64,000 nucleotides of DNA from Epiperipatus broadwayi (lineage: Eukaryota > Onychophora > Udeonychophora > Euonychophora > Peripatidae). The stretch lies in contig JAQFVV010000020.1 in NCBI GenBank assembly GCA_028023455.1, positions 3,395,092 through 3,459,091 of the forward strand, in the 5' to 3' direction. How positions within the stretch are numbered: position 1 is the first letter of the stretch; every line of letters begins with the position of its first letter. The translations under genes and the position numbers were made by a program. Under the pieces are notes generated by a model. The model searched no databases and was not told where the DNA came from. It saw only the letters and a program-made list of their open reading frames with translations. Positions 24,897 through 36,602 of the stretch are shown here, in pieces.

Positions 24897-26727
24897 TTAA
24901 ATTATAACTTTTGGGGATATACCGTGTATTATTTTCCGTTGAGCACCGATATTTCGACAAATAGCAACCGCCATTTTCAAGGTTAACTTTTGAAAGAAAA
25001 ACCGTTAGATCTTAACAAATAACGTGACTGTGTGCAAGATAAGAAATGAGATTCCAATTTAGCATTCACAATATGAGGCTTATCAAATGTTTATTTCCCT
25101 CAGTATTTTATGGTTTGCCTAAAATTCATAAACCTGAGATACCATTGCGACCTATTGTGTGTGCTATAGGCTCTCCCACACATGCTTTGGCTCAATATTT
25201 AGCCCAATGCTTATAGCCATTGACATTCAAGATTCCTTCAAGAATTAAAAATTCAAGCCATTTTATTTCAATAATTAAAAACTTAAAACTAAATGAAACT
25301 GATTTATTGGTTAGTTTTGATGTTACTTCTATGTTTACTAATATTCCTGTTGAAGAAGCATTAAATGTAATAGCTCAGAACAATGATTTACCTGATTTTA
25401 TTATTCCTTTAGCAAAACATTGCCTTGAAAATACATTTTTTTTGTTTATAATTCTCAACTGTTTAAACAAATTAAAGGACTTTCTATGGGATCCCCACTG
25501 TCACCTGTCATTGCTGATCTTTTCATGGACAATTTTGAAAGTCAAGTATTATGTGCAGCTACTAAAAAACCTTCTATTTGGCTTAGATATGTGGATGATA
25601 GTTTTGTCATATGGCCTCATGGAATTGATTCTTTAAATTCTTTTCTTGCTTTTATAAATAATTGGCATCCAAATATTAAATTTACTATGGAAGTGGAAAA
25701 TAACAGATCACTTTCTTTTCTGGATGTTTTAATTACAAGAAAATGTGATGAAACATTGTCAATATCAGTTTATAGAAAATCCACTCATACAAACAGATAT
25801 CTTAATTTTAATTCTCATCATCATCCTGCACAAATTTTTTCTGTAGCTAAAAATCTTTTCACTAGAGCTTATAATTTATCTGATAAAAAACATCTTTCTC
25901 AAGAAATAGAACTTACAAAAAGTATTCTGCTTTCTAATAATTATAATAAAAACATCATATGTAGGGCTTTATATGACATTAATACTAAAAAGAAAAAAGA
26001 GGATAGAATTGATAATTCCTCTTTTAATAGAGTAATTTTGCCTTACATTAGGGGGGTTACTGATAAAATCAGTAGAAGACTATCTTGTTTTAATATAAAG
26101 ACCACTTTTTCTACTGGCAAAAAAATTGGTGATTTTTTGTATAAACTTAAAGACAGAATACTTTTGGAACACCAATGAGTTTATGAAATTCCGTGTTGCC
26201 AGTGGTCAAAAGACTATGTGGGTCAGTCTAATAGATGAATTAATGCCAAAATTAAGGAACATAAAAATGCTTTTCATCAAAAAATTAGCACATCAGTTTT
26301 TACTTCCCATTATTTAGAAACTGGTCACAAACCTAATTTTGACAATACAAAAATACTTGCTAATTTGGAACGATATGATTTAAGAATCATGAGAGAGTCA
26401 ATTGAAATATTAAAGAGACCTACTGGTTTAAATAGAACTGATGAAGCACAATGTATTCCAGCTATATGGAAACCTCTGATTTTATCCAATATTAACTTAA
26501 AATTAACAGGTAAAAATACTGAGGGAAATAAACATTTTGATAAGCCTCATATTGTGAATGCTGAACTGGAATCTCATTTCTCATCTAGAACACAGTCACG
26601 TTATTTGTTAAGATCTAATGGTTTTTTTTTTTCAAAAATTAACCTTGAAAATGGCAGTTGCTATTCCGTCGAAATATCAGTGCTCAACGGAAAATAATAC
26701 ACGGTATATCCCAAAAAGTTATAATTT
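24897..26727 (+). mobile_element. PLE-1, Penelope-like element with inverted terminal repeats
   Basis: About 1.83 kb with ends of roughly 85 bp in inverted orientation: the left end reads TTTTGGGGATATACCGTG, and the right end has its complement before AAAAGTTATAATTTA. Between them are a Penelope-type RT and a degraded GIY-YIG endonuclease. The region usually found N-terminal to the RT is missing, so the copy is 5'-truncated at the left repeat. Terminal repeats in inverted orientation are known for PLEs. Confidence 0.88.
25070..26700 (+). pseudogene. Penelope-type reverse transcriptase plus degraded GIY-YIG endonuclease
   Basis: RT blocks in order: FYGLPKIHKP near 25108, LRPIVCAIGSPTHALAQYL, DVTSMFTNIPVEEAL near 25320, GLSMGSPLSPVIADLFMDNF near 25480, LRYVDDSFVIW near 25585 (catalytic YVDD), FTMEVENNRSLSFLDVLI and YRKSTHTNRYLNFNSHHHPA. 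These are diagnostic for PLEs. The C-terminus (26170-26500) retains VYEIPC, YVGQS, KIKEH, ETGHK and RESIEI, the GIY-YIG layout. It is broken by a stop near 25214, a frameshift in a T-run near 25440 and stops near 26178 and 26236. Related to, but distinct from, the endonuclease at 59.2-59.8 kb. Confidence 0.9.
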
Positions 26728-26774
26728 ATCTACATCATATAACCGTGAAAACATTAAGTATAATATATATATAT

Positions 26775-28913
26775 TGTAACGGGATATATATATATATGCG
26801 TTACATTCAAATTTAATAGTAACTTTTTTTATCTAATACAGAATTAAAAACAAACTGTCAAAATGCACAAATAACGAATTATTAATGTATTAATATGTTA
26901 GATTGATTGAAATATTAAAATAAGTTTTAAAAAAATAAATAAATTATAGAATCGAAGCAAAGATTCTAATCTTTAAATAAAATATATAATAAAAAACCTT
27001 TTGATTTTAATAATAGCGAAGATTTTTTTAATTATAAAAAAAAATTACAAACAGATCCTTAAGGCAAAGTCACAATTAAAGAAATGATTACGAAATAGAT
27101 AAGAGTTCCGCCCAGAGATAGACACAGACCTCAGTGGAAAACCCAAAATCTTACCTTGGACACAAACCAAATAAACCAATGGAATACAGACATGAAATAT
27201 GTTTGATGAATCCTGCATTCCAGAGATAAGGTACCTGAGGACTATAAAAAGAAATCCAAATCAATAATTAGGGAGTTGGAGAATTAGAAAATTAAAATTT
27301 TAATTCAATTGTATTTGCTGAAAGTAGAAATAAAAATTTAAAAAGCTATTATCGCCATCACCCAAGATGTAATCAGCTTCATCATGCTTCCTTCGGTACG
27401 GCCAGCCGAAGGCAGCTTTCATCTCCATGGTTCCCAGGATCGAACCACAGATCCCGTCTTCAGAAACCAGCATAAATGCTTCATACGTAGTCATAAGTCT
27501 TCATAGATCTTCATCGCAAAGGAATGAGCACGGATAAAGGAAAATATAATTTATAAAAGATAAAATGAAATATAAACTGTTAAATTTAAAATCTTCGAAC
27601 TTTATCTGTCTTTAAATGAATAATAGACTTTCTCTCTCAAGCAAACCTGAACTTTATTTCTATAAACTCTTATTTAAAGTCTTAAACATAATCTCTTAAA
27701 AAAATGTATTGTATTTTTTTTTATATATTTTTATTCATGCTTAATTAATATCTGTTTGTAATAGGGTAGGGATTGGCGATTGCAAACTTAAATTTAAAAA
27801 TAGAAACCACCTCGTTATTTGTGCATTATTAAATTTAAAAGAAAAGTAGGTTATATAATATTTATAGTAAAACAATAAGTTAAAATATAAGTGTTATCTT
27901 AAAAATGATTTTAAAACCTTAATTAAACTAAAGATTTTTTGTTTTGAATTAAATTAATAAAATGATTTAAATGTTAGTTGAATATAGATGGCTGCTAGAC
28001 TAGTTTAAATATATGTTAGTTTAAAGGGGTTTTGATTTCGGACTATTTGTTTTGTAGTTGTGTTAATGCTGGTGGAGAGATATATGGACGTTTATATCAA
28101 TGTAATGTGAAGTGTGCTAGCACCTAGGGCAACGAGTCCACTGAATGCATGACCCCAAAGAGGTAGTCATACCGTTGAAATGGATGCAGATGTATTTCCT
28201 GCGCCATTGACCCATTCCAGCTTTATGGATTGAGAAAATAAGTCGGCAAGATAAGACCGCTCTCTCATCCATATGTAGCGTTTCTTTTTCTTAGTTTATA
28301 TGCATGTTTCCTTCGCCCAATACAGATGCACATTCCTGTGGGACGAAGGCCATGTCTTCTCCAATAATATCATGCTGTTCAGACGCACATTCCTGTCGAT
28401 GTGATTCTATGCTAACATGTTCACATTGCATTGGTTGCCGATATATATCTGGAAGCGAGTATTGGTGTGACTGTGGATTTTTAGTCTGGAGTCAAGTGAT
28501 TTGAAAATTTGTGAGTGCATCTAGGTAGCTCATTTATACTCAACATTCTAAAATTTAAAATTAAAGTTAAAAACAAATAAAATAATAATGGAACAGAAGA
28601 AAAAAAATTTCTTCTTGTGTTATAAAAATTAATTTTTTAAAGTTTGTGCGTTATTAATTATATACGTAAATAAAATCTTTTTTGTGTGTTATTAATACTG
28701 ACAGTGATTGCCTTTATTATTATTTATTATTAAAAATATATTTTACTAAATATATAAGTTTCTGTGTCTACTTGAGCTAGTGACTAGGGCTGATGGTCAT
28801 GATCTTAACAGCACGTATCTGCCGACTTTATAAATTTTCTAGGTTCAAAGTAGCCTAGTGGTGCTCTGTCGGCAGATGTGGTAAGACTGGATATTTCATC
28901 TTCATCCCCAACC

Positions 28914-28919
<6 letters not shown>
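26775..28919 (-). mobile_element. Second 2.1-kb TGTAACG...-ended LTR-like element, reverse of 601-2828
   Basis: Begins TGTAACGGG at 26775 with a partner CGTTACA at 26799-26805, the same end-hairpin arrangement as the right end of 601-2828. The other end (28770-28919) shares GAGCTAGTGAC, CGTATCTGCC, TTTATAAATTTT and CTAGGTTCAAA with the inverted left end of that element. The middle has diverged. The far end is eroded (CCATTATA where TCGTTACA is expected), so the boundary is approximate. It sits in (AT)n, so no target duplication can be read. Confidence 0.6.
28304..28504 (+). other. Small cysteine-rich open frame inside the LTR-like element
   Basis: 66 codons with 11 Cys, including DAHSCGTK and its partial duplicate DAHSCRCD, then CSHCIGCRY and YWCDCGF. 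The DNA also repeats (ACGCACATTCCTGT-type motif twice). I do not recognise it. It may be a decayed zinc-binding piece or chance. Confidence 0.25.

Positions 28920-28944
<25 letters not shown>
28919..28944. repeat. (AT)n microsatellite
   Basis: Alternating AT at the right edge of the LTR-like element. Confidence 0.9.
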
Positions 28945-30284
28945 GTAACCATATGTTTTGATTCAAAGATAGTAGGTTTTATCCAGTGGATAAATGTGTA
29001 AAATTTTAAATTTTAATTGGTAATAATTTGTTAAGATATTGAACATCAATGTGTAGAGACTAGTTATAGAGTGAAATGCTTGTGGATTATAATTTTCTCA
29101 CTAAACAAAAGCTCACTAAGAAATATCTTAAGAAGTGATGATGATCTTGACTGTTTGTGAGACACTGGAAAGTCTGATAGAGTGGATATAAATCCCACAA
29201 ACATTTTGTCACATGTTCCAGTGGCAGCTATTTCAAATGTTGTTTTAATAGTATTACAATATTATTGGGAAGCACAAAAATATTTAACACTTTATTTTAT
29301 TGGTGTTGTTAAACAATAAAATCAATTTATAAGTCTTCTAAATTTTCTTATAAACAATTTTTAAATATACTATATTTTAATGTAAATTGAAATGCATCAG
29401 TCTAGATGATTCTCACTAGAGGGATAAAACTATTAATTTATTCACATTTTACAGTGATTGGCTCATTTAGAACCAATCCTGCCATGTAATACAAAGTATA
29501 TAATATAAAAGTTTGTAGGGGGAGGGCAACAACTCTAAGAAATGTAAATGGAACAAGACTACAACTCCACTTCTGAAGTAAAATAGAAAAAATAAGCTAG
29601 AAAATAATAATTTTAAAATTAATTGGGACAAAATTTTATAGTTATATGGATTTGAATAGTATGGAGTAAACTTACTAACCCTGTGAAATCTCTACACTAC
29701 TTTTCATTGATCTTAGATTCTTAACTTTGCCTACTGAAGGAAAAACTGGAATGACTGCTATTTGGATAAGTATTTGTCTAAACATGTGCTATTTGGAATG
29801 AAAAATAATACCAGAAAATGTAAGCAATTATTTTTGTTTTCTTTATTTTAATCAATTATCAGAACTAATCATAACACAAAAATTATTTAGACTGAAAAGA
29901 AAAAAAAACAAAGATTAAAGTATTTTAATTTTCACACTGCCATTAATTCAGCACTAAGGAGAAAAATACGTTTGTGTATAAATTGATATTTCAAGAAAAT
30001 ATTCGAAATCATTTTAAAGAAAAGTATCAAGAAATAATGAAGAAATTAAAATTTCACTTTAAATCATATAAAGTAATTAGTTTGAAAAGAAAAGTGCATA
30101 AAGTATTTCTTATTTCATTGGAGAAAGAAATCGTCTGCTTTGATATTCCCGCAAAGCAGTCACGTATATATATTATTAATAGTTGATTACTATTAAATCA
30201 ATTCTGCTTAACATTCTTAAATATGAAATAAATTGCCAATAATAGTGAATAAAGAAATATTGATTTTTTTTCTTGCTTATACAA
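28945..30284. other. Intronic stretch without recognised feature
   Basis: AT-rich. The 70-codon open frame at 29974-30186 is Lys/Ile-rich and has no motif; I do not call it. Confidence 0.55.
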
Positions 30285-31396
30285 CATATAAAGTAATAAT
30301 ATTTTAAGTGTTTAAAATTACCCAGATTATTTAACCAAAAGACTGTTTTTTACGAGGCTCCTCGTAGACATCTGACGTCACTCTAACTCAGCCGATTCTT
30401 ATGCTAAAAAATTCGTTCGATAGGTTTTGAAGAGGTTTTTAAAAGTTCTGTAAGATGGTGCCCTCTTCCGACTTATTTTACAAGTAAAAAATAAAAAAAA
30501 AACGCATTTAAACCTAAACAAAGAAAGAACATTATTTGTGATTGGTTCTTAGCAAGCTCTCAGCCGAAAAAGACATTCTGATTGGCTGGAAAGAACAAAG
30601 AAACCGCCTGATCAAAGAAAATAAAGAAAAACGCTGAGATTTTCATTTCGAATATGATTTTAAAGTATTATAAAAGTATATTTTGAGAAATTAAAATTAT
30701 TTTCAGAGAGAATACTAAAAAAACAAAATTATTTTCGAAAAATATCGAAGATTTTTGTAAAAATATTGAAGAATTAGTAAAAAGAAATATTTACTTTTCT
30801 ATAACGTAAAAGTCGACCTTTTTGTTTATATTATAGCTTTTATGTTGCCAAAATTGAATATTTTAGAATAAATAAATAGCAATTTATTTTTGAAAGAACT
30901 TTCGTTCTCTTCATAACCTGAAAAATTAATAATATACTTTTTATAAACGTATCTGAGTTGAATTTAATATTATAGGCGAATATGTTTTAACAATAGGCTT
31001 TGTCTTCAGTTTGTGAGTTGGCCAATTAAAAGATTTGATTTTTACCTCATACAACCAATAATATAATTAGCGGTTAAAAGGTTAAGATTGTGACAATTAC
31101 TGTGGATGGAAAAACAAAGTAAACAAAATCCATAAATGATTTAAAAGTTTATTTTTAAAGATCGTAATAAACTGATTATAATTGTGCTACATTTGGAAAA
31201 ATATATGTTACATATTAATTAAAATCGCCTAGAAGATCGTATTTATAATTAAATAGATTCTTCTCAGTATAACTTAAAACATTCTAAGTTGCTGATAAAG
31301 GGGAAGTGAAAGAAGTATTTATTTATTTTATCATTAGTGAATAACTTGCAACGTAATAATATTTTAAACAGTTTTAAAATCACCCAGATTATTTAA
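30285..31396. repeat. About 45-bp motif repeated 1.07 kb apart
   Basis: GTAATAATATTTTAAG and ACCCAGATTATTTAA occur at about 30290-30333 and again at about 31352-31396 in the same orientation. They may be remnants of terminal repeats of an old element; no coding region lies between them. Confidence 0.45.
30372..30600. promoter_or_regulatory. Promoter-like block: CRE and two CCAAT-type boxes
   Basis: A less AT-rich island with a perfect CRE palindrome TGACGTCA near 30373-30380 and two inverted CCAAT boxes, TGATTGGTTC (about 30540) and TGATTGGCTGG (about 30574). A similar block with both ATTGG boxes recurs at 35190-35290, so this may be a mobile or repeated regulatory segment. No adjacent ORF identifies a transcript. 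Confidence 0.35.
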
Positions 31397-31789
31397 GAGT
31401 ATAACAGATCTTTGCGCAGATGGAAAAAAACAAAAATAGACAAATCAATAGATATTAATTAAACCTATTTTAAGTGTCTTAATCTCAAAAATGTTTTAAT
31501 ATTGCTTCAGTATGTTACATTAGTACACAAACCGATAAAGGGTTTCTATTTCCATTGGAGAAGTGTTTGAATTTTGTCTGAAGATGTTAATATAGAACCG
31601 GATAACCAAAATATATATTACTTAGGAATGTTTTCTTATCATATCCGTTTTCATATTGTTTTACTTATAAGAATGAATCAAACTTTGATAAAGTCCAATG
31701 GTAGAAAATGTAATGTTTGTTTAGTTTGTTAATTGCTATATATAATATTGTAATGCGTTTTTTTTCTTTCATGTGTTATTCAGGCATTA

Positions 31790-31790
<1 letters not shown>
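31397..31790. other. Intronic stretch without recognised feature
   Basis: AT-rich, no supported ORF or repeat. Confidence 0.55.
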
Positions 31791-31794
<4 letters not shown>

Positions 31795-31848
<54 letters not shown>

Positions 31849-31911
31849 TTAGTATATTCTATACCCTATATATATATATATATATATATCAGGGTATAGA
31901 ATATACTAAGT
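31795..31911. repeat. (AT)n tract and perfect 21-bp hairpin
   Basis: (AT)n at 31795-31846, then a perfect inverted repeat 31847-31867 / 31891-31911 (outer ACTTAGTATATTC, inner TATACCCT) around an AT-rich loop. Perfect pairing suggests recent formation. Confidence 0.85.
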
Positions 31912-34360
31912 AATGATGTAGCTGTGTATAAAGTTATATACATTTATTATCCATATTTATATTATTTTCCCAATGAAGGGAAAGCATAATGTTAAATATT
32001 ATTTGTCTGGTAAGAAAGAGAAATGTTTATCTCTTTCACTGCTAAAATAGATGTTAATATTATATTAAGGAGGGGAACAAATAGACCCAAACTGGTCAAA
32101 ATTATACACATAATGATACCATTGTTCTATTATATAAAATAATTTAATAAGCTTTTTTTTTTAAATTATTGCTTAATTTTACTTATGAATGAAAATGTGC
32201 ACTTTAAATACAAAATGTAGTTTAATCCTTCTTGTTTATGTGTACATGGCTTGCTATAATAAAAGGTATAATTATTATTTTGAAATAATTAATGGTTATT
32301 TTACTGATATTGATGGTCTGTTTATGAAACATTAACAGTTTCTGCAATGTGCAATGGAATATTTATGTTTCCACTTAGATTATTAGTGTTGTTTTACCTT
32401 GCTATTGTATAGATCAGAATTTGTGATAGATTTTAGGATGAGTTAAGGCTACATATAAGAGCCTTAGATATAATAATAATTAATATTGTACATGGGATGA
32501 TGGAAAATTCCCCATTGTTGATTAATATGAGAGGATGATATTGTTAGGGCTGATTAAGAGTTAGTGCTCAGAGCATAGTTAAGTCTAAAAGAGGGTGATC
32601 CCATGGTCTGAATTCTGTTTTCCAGTGAAGAGATACTGCCCACACTTTTATACCTATGAAAAGGTATCAGAATTGGCCATATTCTTATACAATTATTATG
32701 TTGTTTCTTGATATACAACTATCATGTTGTTTTGTAGAGCCTCCTTTATTTATATCCCTCAAGAAGTTATATAGTTAATATTTCACCATGTATGATAAAG
32801 TGTAGTGTTTTTTAAATCGAATAGCAAGGATGAGATAGTCAGATTATGAGACACTGATATAGCTATAGTGTTGTCTAATTGAAATAGTGTCTTTCTGATG
32901 TTGTGTAATCTTCATCAGTTTATAAACAGACCAACCAAAACTTACTAGTGTTTGTAGAACTTCTACATAAAAGAGCAAGGTGTGTACATGGACAATGTGG
33001 ATTGGTTTTCAACAAGTAGGTATTTACTGATGAATTAGTAAGATCAGTTAATTAATAAATGGTTAAGTTGTGGACATAGTGAATGTTTTAGGGTCATATG
33101 TGCATTTAACTTATGATGTTTGCCCCACATCAATGCAATGAAATTTTTTTATAGTAAATTATTACTTGTATTGGAATATGATAATTGCCCTTATCATATT
33201 GTAATACCTCAAACAGCTACAGTTTGATATAATAAATTGTAATTTAGAGGTTGTTTTTTTTTACATTTAAAAGTTGCGTATATCCAAAGGATATTAATAC
33301 ATTTTTTTGCAATTTCAATGCTAAGATAGATCAAATAAGTTTAACTATCTTAGTCTACCTGATAGAATAATAAAGAAACATATCCAAAATGTTTGTCATA
33401 TTAGTTGGTCATTACTTACCACATCATTAATTTCCATCCCTAATTTTTGAATGGATTTATCTTGTTTCATGTAATGTGTCTGAAAGAGACTTGTACATAA
33501 TGTAAATAAATATTGTTGTGCTAAAAATTTATTTAGTTGTCAGTATTCTTATTGCTAATGAACACACTCACACATTATTATTGTTATTGCTATCGACATA
33601 TCCTGTGATTATAGGGAAATCATCATTAATCAGTATTGTAAAAGTCACTATATGTAGGTATATCAGAATAATTGTGTTAAGCCCTATAATTTATGAGTAT
33701 ATCTAGGGCATCATAACTTAATAATTAAACATACTAACCTAAAGAATATTAGTTTAAGTGATATACTAAAAGATTAAAAACCTAATATTGCTTTGATCAG
33801 TTCATTTGAATCCACAGATCCATCATTCACTGGTCTTGATCATCTTGTTTCTAATTAATGGAGAAAGAAAGTTGGAAAGCTATTGCATTTAGCTATTGAA
33901 AAATTACTCTTACTTATTGAAGCTTAAAGTTTAGCATAGTTAGGGAATTTATAGAATTTATTTGAAATTATTGAATATTGTTTAGTAATTCAATTCAGTA
34001 TTAAGAGCTATTTTGTGTGTGTTATGCTTGGGTAGTGGCAAAATCCCTCTCACTGACCCAAGTGTATCTTGTATATCACCCTTTAAGCTATATGAACCCT
34101 GAGAAGGATAAATTATATCAATTTGTGATAGGATTGGAATTTATGGTAAATTTGTATCCAGTTAATTATTGTAATTAGAGTGGAATTGTGTTACATTCAC
34201 TGTGAGATATAAGGTCAACCAAACTTTAAAGTATCTATTACTTCTTTTGTCTGAAATGTATAGTTGGTTTTGACTTTATGGTGAATATTCTGGTCTTAGT
34301 AAGCTTAGAATCTGTATTTTATTTAATTGTCTTATTTATCATTTAATTCAATATCAAATT
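31912..34360. other. Intronic stretch without recognised feature
   Basis: About 2.4 kb of AT-rich DNA. I see a short inverted repeat near 33174-33206 (ATATGATAA / TTATCATAT) and no coding signal. Confidence 0.5.
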
Positions 34361-34364
34361 TAGA

Positions 34365-34680
34365 GTTCTGTACATCATCTTTCATCATCATCATTCCTCT
34401 CATCTGTCATTTCAATCTTTCTTTATTCTCTTTTTTCATCCTAATTCATTATCCTAATTCACTCATCATTCATTAGCTCTTATTCCATTCTCATCTTAAT
34501 CATCCATTAACTCTTACACATCTTCATTCTCAGACTCATTTTATTTTATTATTTAATTATTACTTATTTGCATCATTCATTTAATCATTTACATCCTCAT
34601 TTACTTATTGCCTAATTTATACTTCTAATTTCATATTCATTCCATCGATCTAATTATTATGTATTTATTAGTCTGACAAA
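34365..34680 (+). repeat. TCAT/CATT-rich low-complexity tract
   Basis: Pyrimidine-rich, dense in TCATC, CATTC and ATTCA words with few G residues; an eroded tri/tetranucleotide array. Confidence 0.75.
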
Positions 34681-34867
34681 TATGAAGTTTATATTATAAT
34701 TTTTTTTGTTTGTTTGCTTGATTGTGGATTTTGAGGCTATCTTGACCAGAAATTATTAATCACCTTGTGATCTTCTCTAAGATTATAGTTTCATGCAAGC
34801 TTAGCTAATAAAGAAATTATCTTTAGTTTATCATTTATTTTAAGCATATATTCTAGATTAGTTGTAG

Positions 34868-35142
34868 CTAGGAAGGTTACAGGAAAAAATATGGTTTCCA
34901 AACGTGTATATTGGACTAGTTAGATTAGTGGGAAAGGCTACAGGGAAGATTATAGCACCTAAAATGTGCGGTATGATTTATTTACGATTACAGCAATGTA
35001 GGAGAAGGTTACAATTGGGATTATGTCACAGAACATGGTGGTTTGATTGATTGATTGGGGATGATGAAGGTTATATGGGATTATGGCATCCAGAAATGTG
35101 TAGGCCTGATTGTCCAATGATCAGAGGAGAAGGTTACAATAT
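34868..35142 (+). repeat. Minisatellite, about four units of 60-80 bp
   Basis: Degenerate units built around AGGAAGGTTACAGG or GAGAAGGTTACAAT, a GGGATTATGG-type segment and a TGTGTA-type segment followed by a TGATT or TAGATT block. Confidence 0.6.
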
Positions 35143-35189
35143 ATATATATAATTTGATTCTAGTAGCTTGCCTCCACATAAAATCAAGA

Positions 35190-35290
35190 ATGGCAATCAA
35201 AAGAGAATTTCTTTTGATTGGATCTTAGTACTATTAGCTCTAGGCAGTTAAGTCTGATTGGCCGATTTCTTAACAAAGAATGAGGCTGCA
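35190..35290. repeat. Second copy of the double-ATTGG block
   Basis: GATTGGATCTTAGTA and CTGATTGGCCGATTTC mirror the spacing and order of GATTGGTTCTTAGCA and CTGATTGGCTGG at 30537-30590. Confidence 0.45.
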
Positions 35291-35989
35291 ATTTTTAATT
35301 AATTAAAAAATTCCCGTAAAAGTCCACTTATTATATATATATAAAATGAAAGATAAGTAAAAAGTTAAAAATAAATATAAAATTTAAGACAGTGATACTT
35401 TTATATTTAGCTGGCAGATATATTTATTAAATTATAAGTATTTCATAAGTTAAGACAAATATAAATATCGTAGATATGTTCTTGCTTCATATACATAATC
35501 TACTTGCTCATACTTGTTCTTAATTTTCAGTATATTATTATACAACTATTAATGTAGGATCTGGTTATGTGTGTAATATTAGGTTCAAATTTGGATGCTA
35601 TGAATTTGTTTTATAACTAAAATTTTTTTGATGAATTGTTTTTAAATTGGCATCTTAAACAGTCTTACTAATGATTCGTTTATTATTCAGTAAATGTTTA
35701 TTTAGCTATTCTTTATTAGACGATTGGCCTAATATCTTCCTTGGTAAACATTATCTGTTCCCTTATTGTTTTTCTGTAGAGAAAAGCAAAAAAAAGCTTT
35801 GCTATGCAAGGTATTATTTAAATACTCATATATCCTCCCTCCCCCTTAGGAAAAAAATCTTTATTCAGTAAAAACGCATTTATTAACCCTTTAACTGTCC
35901 AATTGTTCATTCGCTGCTGGTGGTATCACTCAAAGCTTTTAATTAGCCGATGCACAAAATAATGTATCAATTTTTCAAAAGTTGTTGGC

Positions 35990-36360
35990 CTTTTTTTTTA
36001 AATATATTCTTTTTTTTTTTTTTTTTAAAATTATAATTATTAATTCTTAAAATAAAAAAAATAAACTAAAATTTGTTTAAAATTAAATTTTGATTTTTAA
36101 TTTTAAATTTTTTGTTACGGTTTAAATTAAAAAAAGAAAAAATATAATTTATTTATTGTTTTTTTTTTTTCCTTAATTTAAAAAAAATAATTATATTTAA
36201 AAAATTTTTAAAATTATAATATAATTTAATATTTTATATTAAAATAAAAAATAATTTTATTTTTTTTTTTATAAAAATTATAAATTTATTTAAAAAAATT
36301 TTTTAAAAAAAAAAAAAAAAAATTTTTAAAAAAATAAAAAAAAAAAAAAAAAAGAGGGGG
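35990..36360. repeat. A/T-only low-complexity tract
   Basis: About 350 bp almost without G or C, made of poly-A, poly-T and AATT words, ending in an A-run and a G8-type run near 36353-36363. It lies just downstream of exon 2 of the F-box gene. Confidence 0.85.
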
Positions 36361-36440
36361 GGGTAAAAAAAATTAAATATTTTTGCATATATTAAAAAAT
36401 TTCCACACAAAAAATCAGCCATGACAAACAATTATTTTAC

Positions 36441-36602
36441 CTGTTTTTTTTTCTTGACGAAATCTTAGAATATTTTCAACTGTTCTTACTCGCAAATCAG
36501 CTTCTAAAATAAGCTCTTGTAGCTTGTCACAGTTTAAAAGCAAATCAGTTATAGCAACGTCAATTCGGCTTTGTCTTCCAACCCATTCAATTGCTAATCT
36601 TG
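36441..36602 (-). CDS. FBXO39: F-box protein FBXO39-like, exon 2
   Basis: 162-bp internal exon. The acceptor ATTAG ends at 36603, the exon starts at 36602 and ends at 36441 before the donor GTAAAA. It is phase 1 at both sides: two bases complete the codon split with exon 1, then 53 codons, then one base. It encodes RLAIEWVGRQSRIDVAITDL, then LLLNCDKLQELIL and ADLRVRTVENILRF. These align with the vertebrate FBXO39 segment that has a HLLVMACRKL-type helix and a VNFVERILKSQ-type helix. A second in-frame AG six bases downstream would remove two residues (NAGNAG-like choice). The frame fits the exons 11.5 kb upstream and 26 kb downstream, which is strong evidence that it is real. Confidence 0.8.

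Larger units (their letters stand above)
10157..36440 (-). other. Intron 2 of the FBXO39-like gene (about 26.3 kb)
   Basis: Inferred from the matching phase-1 splice sites of exons 2 and 3: donor GTAAAA at 36440 downward, acceptor TTTTAG ending at 10157. It houses the hAT element, LINE-C, a PLE, an LTR-like element and foldbacks. No other exon of the gene is needed inside it. Confidence 0.72.

Noticed and set aside
24897-24990. Hammerhead in PLE-1 ends
   Set aside because: A CGAAATATC-type motif is present, but no CUGANGA lies at the right distance on either strand.
27340-27520. tRNA gene suggested by GGTTCGATCC on the minus strand near 27440
   Set aside because: B-box-like only; no A-box or cloverleaf, and it lies inside the LTR-like element.
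29974-30186. 70-codon Lys/Ile-rich open frame
   Set aside because: Composition matches the AT-rich background; no motif, splice or promoter support.
32895-32920. CTGATGA...GAAAG on the minus strand near 32.9 kb
   Set aside because: Stem II would be only three pairs, with no matching stem I or III and no repeat context; likely chance.
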